In this document: one piece after another, positions 6,490-7,907 of the stretch
Numbering within the stretch: the first letter of the stretch is position 1
Layout of the letters: each line of letters begins with the position of its first letter
Assembly: GCA_041485165.1 (NCBI GenBank)
Contig: JBGPJC010000149.1
Span: 1-7,907 of the forward strand
Reading direction: 5' to 3'
Source of the DNA: JAAFGT01 sp041485165
GTDB lineage: Bacteria > Acidobacteriota > Terriglobia > Acidiferrales > UBA7541
DNA: 7,907 nucleotides
The notes under the pieces: generated by a model
Databases searched by the model: none
Told to the model about the DNA's origin: nothing
Seen by the model: only the letters and a program-made list of their open reading frames with translations
Made by a program: the position numbers and the translations under genes

Positions 6490-7281
6490 CTATCGGGCCC
6501 CGGACCCCTTCAGCAGGTCCAGAAGGCGTTGGTTCATTTCGCGCATTCTTCCACTGACTTCCGGCGCAAGTTGGAGGTACTGATCAGCTCCATCCAGCGC
6601 AGGTTCCGCGGCGGGCTGGGGAAGTGGCCGCAGCAACGCCTGAATCCAGATTAGAAGTGCAGCTTGGAAAGATGTTCGTCGAAAAAAGGCCCATGCGCTG
6701 AACCACTCCGATAGCCATACACCCAGTATGCTATTATTCACTATATCAAAACAGGAATAGAGACTCAAGCCCGAAGCAACAGAAATCACCAGGCGATTGA
6801 GCTGCACGCCGTAGTACCGGCTGATCCCAATCAGCACAATCAAGGTGCCCAGGACAGCGAACTCGAGCCCGCGTTCGGCGGTGAGGACGAAGGTGCTGAG
6901 CCGCGATGTCTTCTGCAGGGCTTGCATCCCTGAATAAAGGACCAGGGCGCTCGAGGTCAACGCCAGCAAGAGTCGCGCAAACCTCCACACGCCGCGGTAG
7001 GGCCGTAGTACAAACCAGCAAAGCTCGGCCGCCGCCAGCCCACGGGTGGCCATCAAGAGGCACTGCATCACCCAGTAATAGCTGAAATACTCCTTGGAGG
7101 CTTGGCCAAAATGAGAATACATACTCCAATCAACCGGTTCGTGGACAAAGACCAGAACAAGATAAGAGGTAAAAACCGGCAGCCGGAGATACAGCCGGCG
7201 GTAAAGAGCGAGGAGACACACGGCCAGCTCGAGCGCTGTTCCGATCACCCAGACTGCGTCTTCCAGATTGAGCCGAGGCAT
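6490..7281 (-). CDS. Seven-TM integral membrane protein of unknown function (263 aa)
   Basis: Not recognised as an enzyme or transporter. Seven hydrophobic helices are visible at about 10-27, 33-50, 65-93, 101-120, 137-154, 161-186 and 197-217, followed by a soluble C-terminal tail (218-263) rich in Pro/Ala then charged residues (GRMREMNQRLLDLLK). Similar uncharacterised 7-TM proteins are, as I recall, common in Acidobacteriota; this was not checked. Start: ATG at 7281, with only a weak purine-poor region upstream. It heads a tight pair with the 185-aa gene (4-nt gap) and follows the repeat-protein gene after 74 nt. Base composition is less GC-rich than the kinase gene, with an AT-rich patch near 6715-6755. 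No catalytic motif is seen. Confidence 0.8.
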   Translation of the reverse strand: MPRLNLEDAVWVIGTALELAVCLLALYRRLYLRLPVFTSYLVLVFVHEPVDWSMYSHFGQASKEYFSYYWVMQCLLMATRGLAAAELCWFVLRPYRGVWRFARLLLALTSSALVLYSGMQALQKTSRLSTFVLTAERGLEFAVLGTLIVLIGISRYYGVQLNRLVISVASGLSLYSCFDIVNNSILGVWLSEWFSAWAFFRRTSFQAALLIWIQALLRPLPQPAAEPALDGADQYLQLAPEVSGRMREMNQRLLDLLKGSGAR

Positions 7282-7295
7282 GGCTGCCGGGGCGC

Positions 7296-7301
7296 ATCAT
7301 A
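7296..7301 (-). promoter_or_regulatory. Candidate -10 box of the 7-TM gene
   Basis: TATGAT on the - strand (7301-7296) lies 14 nt before the ATG. The -35 position falls inside the adjacent inverted repeat and is a poor match (GGCAGA), so the promoter call is tentative. A start point near 7289 would give a very short leader. Confidence 0.3.
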
Positions 7302-7323
7302 GCAGAGTCGCGAGAGACTCTGC
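7302..7323. repeat. Perfect 8-bp inverted repeat between the repeat-protein and 7-TM genes
   Basis: GCAGAGTC (7302-7309) and GACTCTGC (7316-7323) form a perfect 8-bp stem with a 6-nt GCGAGA loop. It sits 33 nt past the stop of the repeat-protein gene and next to the TATGAT box of the 7-TM gene. It could be a processing or attenuation hairpin within one transcript or an operator; without a T-run it is not a classic terminator. Confidence 0.5.
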
Positions 7324-7355
7324 CAGGAAGCGCCCCGGTGCCTACAGCCGTCGTC

Positions 7356-7736
7356 TCAAGCCAGCTTTGGCCACGGTGGCGGAGGGGAACTGCCGTCCGC
7401 GAGCAGTGTTGGAGGAGTAGGAGGCTTTGGCCACGGCGGCGGAGGAGAGCTGCCGTCCGCGAGCAGTGTTGGAGGAGTAGGAGGCTTTGGCCACGGTGGC
7501 GGGGGAGAGCTGCCGTCCGCGAGCAGTGTTGGAGGAGTAGGAGGCTTTGGCCACGGCGGCGGAGGTGAGCTGCCATCCGCGAGCAGTGTTGGAGGCTTTG
7601 GCCACGGTGGCGGTGGAGAGCTGCCATCGGCGACTATGGCGCCGGGGCGAAGTGGCGCGTTGCTTTTGACGTTTGCGGTTGTTAGGATGAGCGACAGGAT
7701 CGCGAAGATGGTAACCAGAAGAAAAAGCTTTTTCAT
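7356..7736 (-). CDS. Secreted proline-rich tandem-repeat protein (126 aa), function unknown
   Basis: Begins with a strong signal peptide: MKK, then a hydrophobic stretch to about residue 21 and a weak cleavage site near 21-27, with no lipobox. The mature part is almost entirely repeats: ADGSSPPPPWPK occurs five times (starting at residues 36, 53, 73, 93 and 113), joined by PPTPPTLL three times and once by a shortened PPTLL; the last copy ends KLA. No Cys, no TM beyond the signal. Start: ATG at 7736, served by AGGAGG at 7752-7747 (10-nt spacing); a GTG at 7757 would place that site inside the gene. The five repeat copies differ in DNA only at synonymous positions, strong evidence that the frame is real and the motif selected. 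Possible roles are an extracellular Pro-rich ligand, wall-associated peptide or multi-core peptide precursor; none is established. It lies 74 nt upstream of the 7-TM gene on the same strand. Confidence 0.8.
   Translation of the reverse strand: MKKLFLLVTIFAILSLILTTANVKSNAPLRPGAIVADGSSPPPPWPKPPTLLADGSSPPPPWPKPPTPPTLLADGSSPPPPWPKPPTPPTLLADGSSPPPPWPKPPTPPTLLADGSSPPPPWPKLA
7365..7631 (-). repeat. Five-copy in-frame tandem repeat (60-bp period)
   Basis: Copies of the 36-nt core begin at 7365, 7425, 7485, 7545 and 7596 on the + strand coordinate. Period is 60, 60, 60, then 51 bp, because one linker lacks 9 bp. The three full linkers are identical in DNA. All units keep the reading frame of the secreted protein, so copy number can change without a frameshift. 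Confidence 0.9.
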
Positions 7737-7746
7737 CAGCGAGAAT

Positions 7747-7752
7747 CCTCCT
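7747..7752 (-). promoter_or_regulatory. Ribosome binding site of the repeat-protein gene
   Basis: A perfect AGGAGG, 10 nt before the ATG at 7736. It decides the start in favour of MKK over the GTG at 7757 and suggests strong translation. Confidence 0.7.
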
Positions 7753-7833
7753 GGCACTGAGGCTGACAGGAGACGCTGATTCCCGCGCGCCGCTGGTGAA
7801 AATGTTCAGGAAACGGAATGCCGTTAGTCAGGC

Positions 7834-7839
7834 AGGGGA
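7834..7839 (+). promoter_or_regulatory. Ribosome binding site of the downstream partial gene
   Basis: AGGGGA, 6 nt before the ATG at 7846. The 109-nt divergent gap (7737-7845) also holds a small AACGG-AATG-CCGTT inverted repeat at 7812-7825; no clear -35/-10 pair was found. Confidence 0.55.
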
Positions 7840-7845
7840 TGACCC

Positions 7846-7907
7846 ATGGACACCCTCGAGAGCTACGACCTGAACCGGACGATCATCAAGGACTTCACTT
7901 CGCGCTC
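7846..7907 (+). CDS. Start of an unidentified protein, 3' end outside window
   Basis: Only 20 codons are visible, beginning MDTLESYDLN and continuing with a charged IIKDFTSR segment. The ATG has a good ribosome site (AGGGGA) at 6-nt spacing, and the frame is open to the window edge. It is transcribed divergently from the repeat-protein gene. There is too little sequence to name a family. Confidence 0.55.
   Translation, partial: MDTLESYDLNRTIIKDFTSR

Noticed and set aside
7338..7568. Arg/Trp-rich + strand ORF over the repeats
   Set aside because: The 60-bp period keeps several frames open by chance; it has no ribosome site, and the synonymous pattern belongs to the - strand frame.
7365..7631. 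CRISPR-like or non-coding tandem array
   Set aside because: There are no unique spacers; units are contiguous, keep one frame, follow a signal peptide and differ only synonymously, so it is coding.
7763..7791. CTGACA as a -35 for the partial + strand gene
   Set aside because: No acceptable -10 lies at 16-18 nt; the position is GC-rich.

Overview
This is a GC-rich chromosomal window. The long multi-domain hybrid sensor kinase, the HD-GYP response regulator, the unclassified 7-TM protein and the small secreted proline-rich repeat protein together suggest a soil-type Acidobacteriota (Terriglobia-like) genome. That assignment rests on general resemblance, not on a marker gene. No tRNA, rRNA or CRISPR array was seen.

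Layout. (1) 1-~1070: the 3' part of an IS110/IS1111-type transposase on the + strand, cut by the window edge, followed by about 200 nt of hairpin-rich non-coding sequence. That stretch is a candidate right end of the element and possibly its guide (bridge/seek) RNA. (2) 1181-5938: a divergent two-component locus. On the - strand is a response regulator with a c-di-GMP phosphodiesterase (HD-GYP) output. On the + strand is a 1167-aa membrane hybrid histidine kinase (7 TM, GAF, PAS, PAS, GAF, HisKA, HATPase, receiver). The 174 nt between them hold a TATAAT box for the regulator gene, a plausible promoter for the kinase, and a perfect 7-bp inverted repeat covering both -35 regions. The kinase's C-terminal receiver has Asn where the phosphorylated Asp should be, so phosphate probably passes directly to the HD-GYP partner. 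(3) 5928-7736: three - strand genes in series. They encode a secreted protein with five proline-rich repeats, a 7-TM protein and a small single-TM protein; the last two are 4 nt apart. (4) 7846-7907: the first 20 codons of a further + strand gene.

How the parts may work together. The kinase senses a membrane or cytoplasmic signal and controls c-di-GMP hydrolysis by its neighbour. The three-gene - strand cluster has no assigned function. Its most striking member is the repeat protein: all variation between its five repeats is synonymous, so the peptide motif is under strong selection. This cluster is the best candidate for something undescribed in the window.
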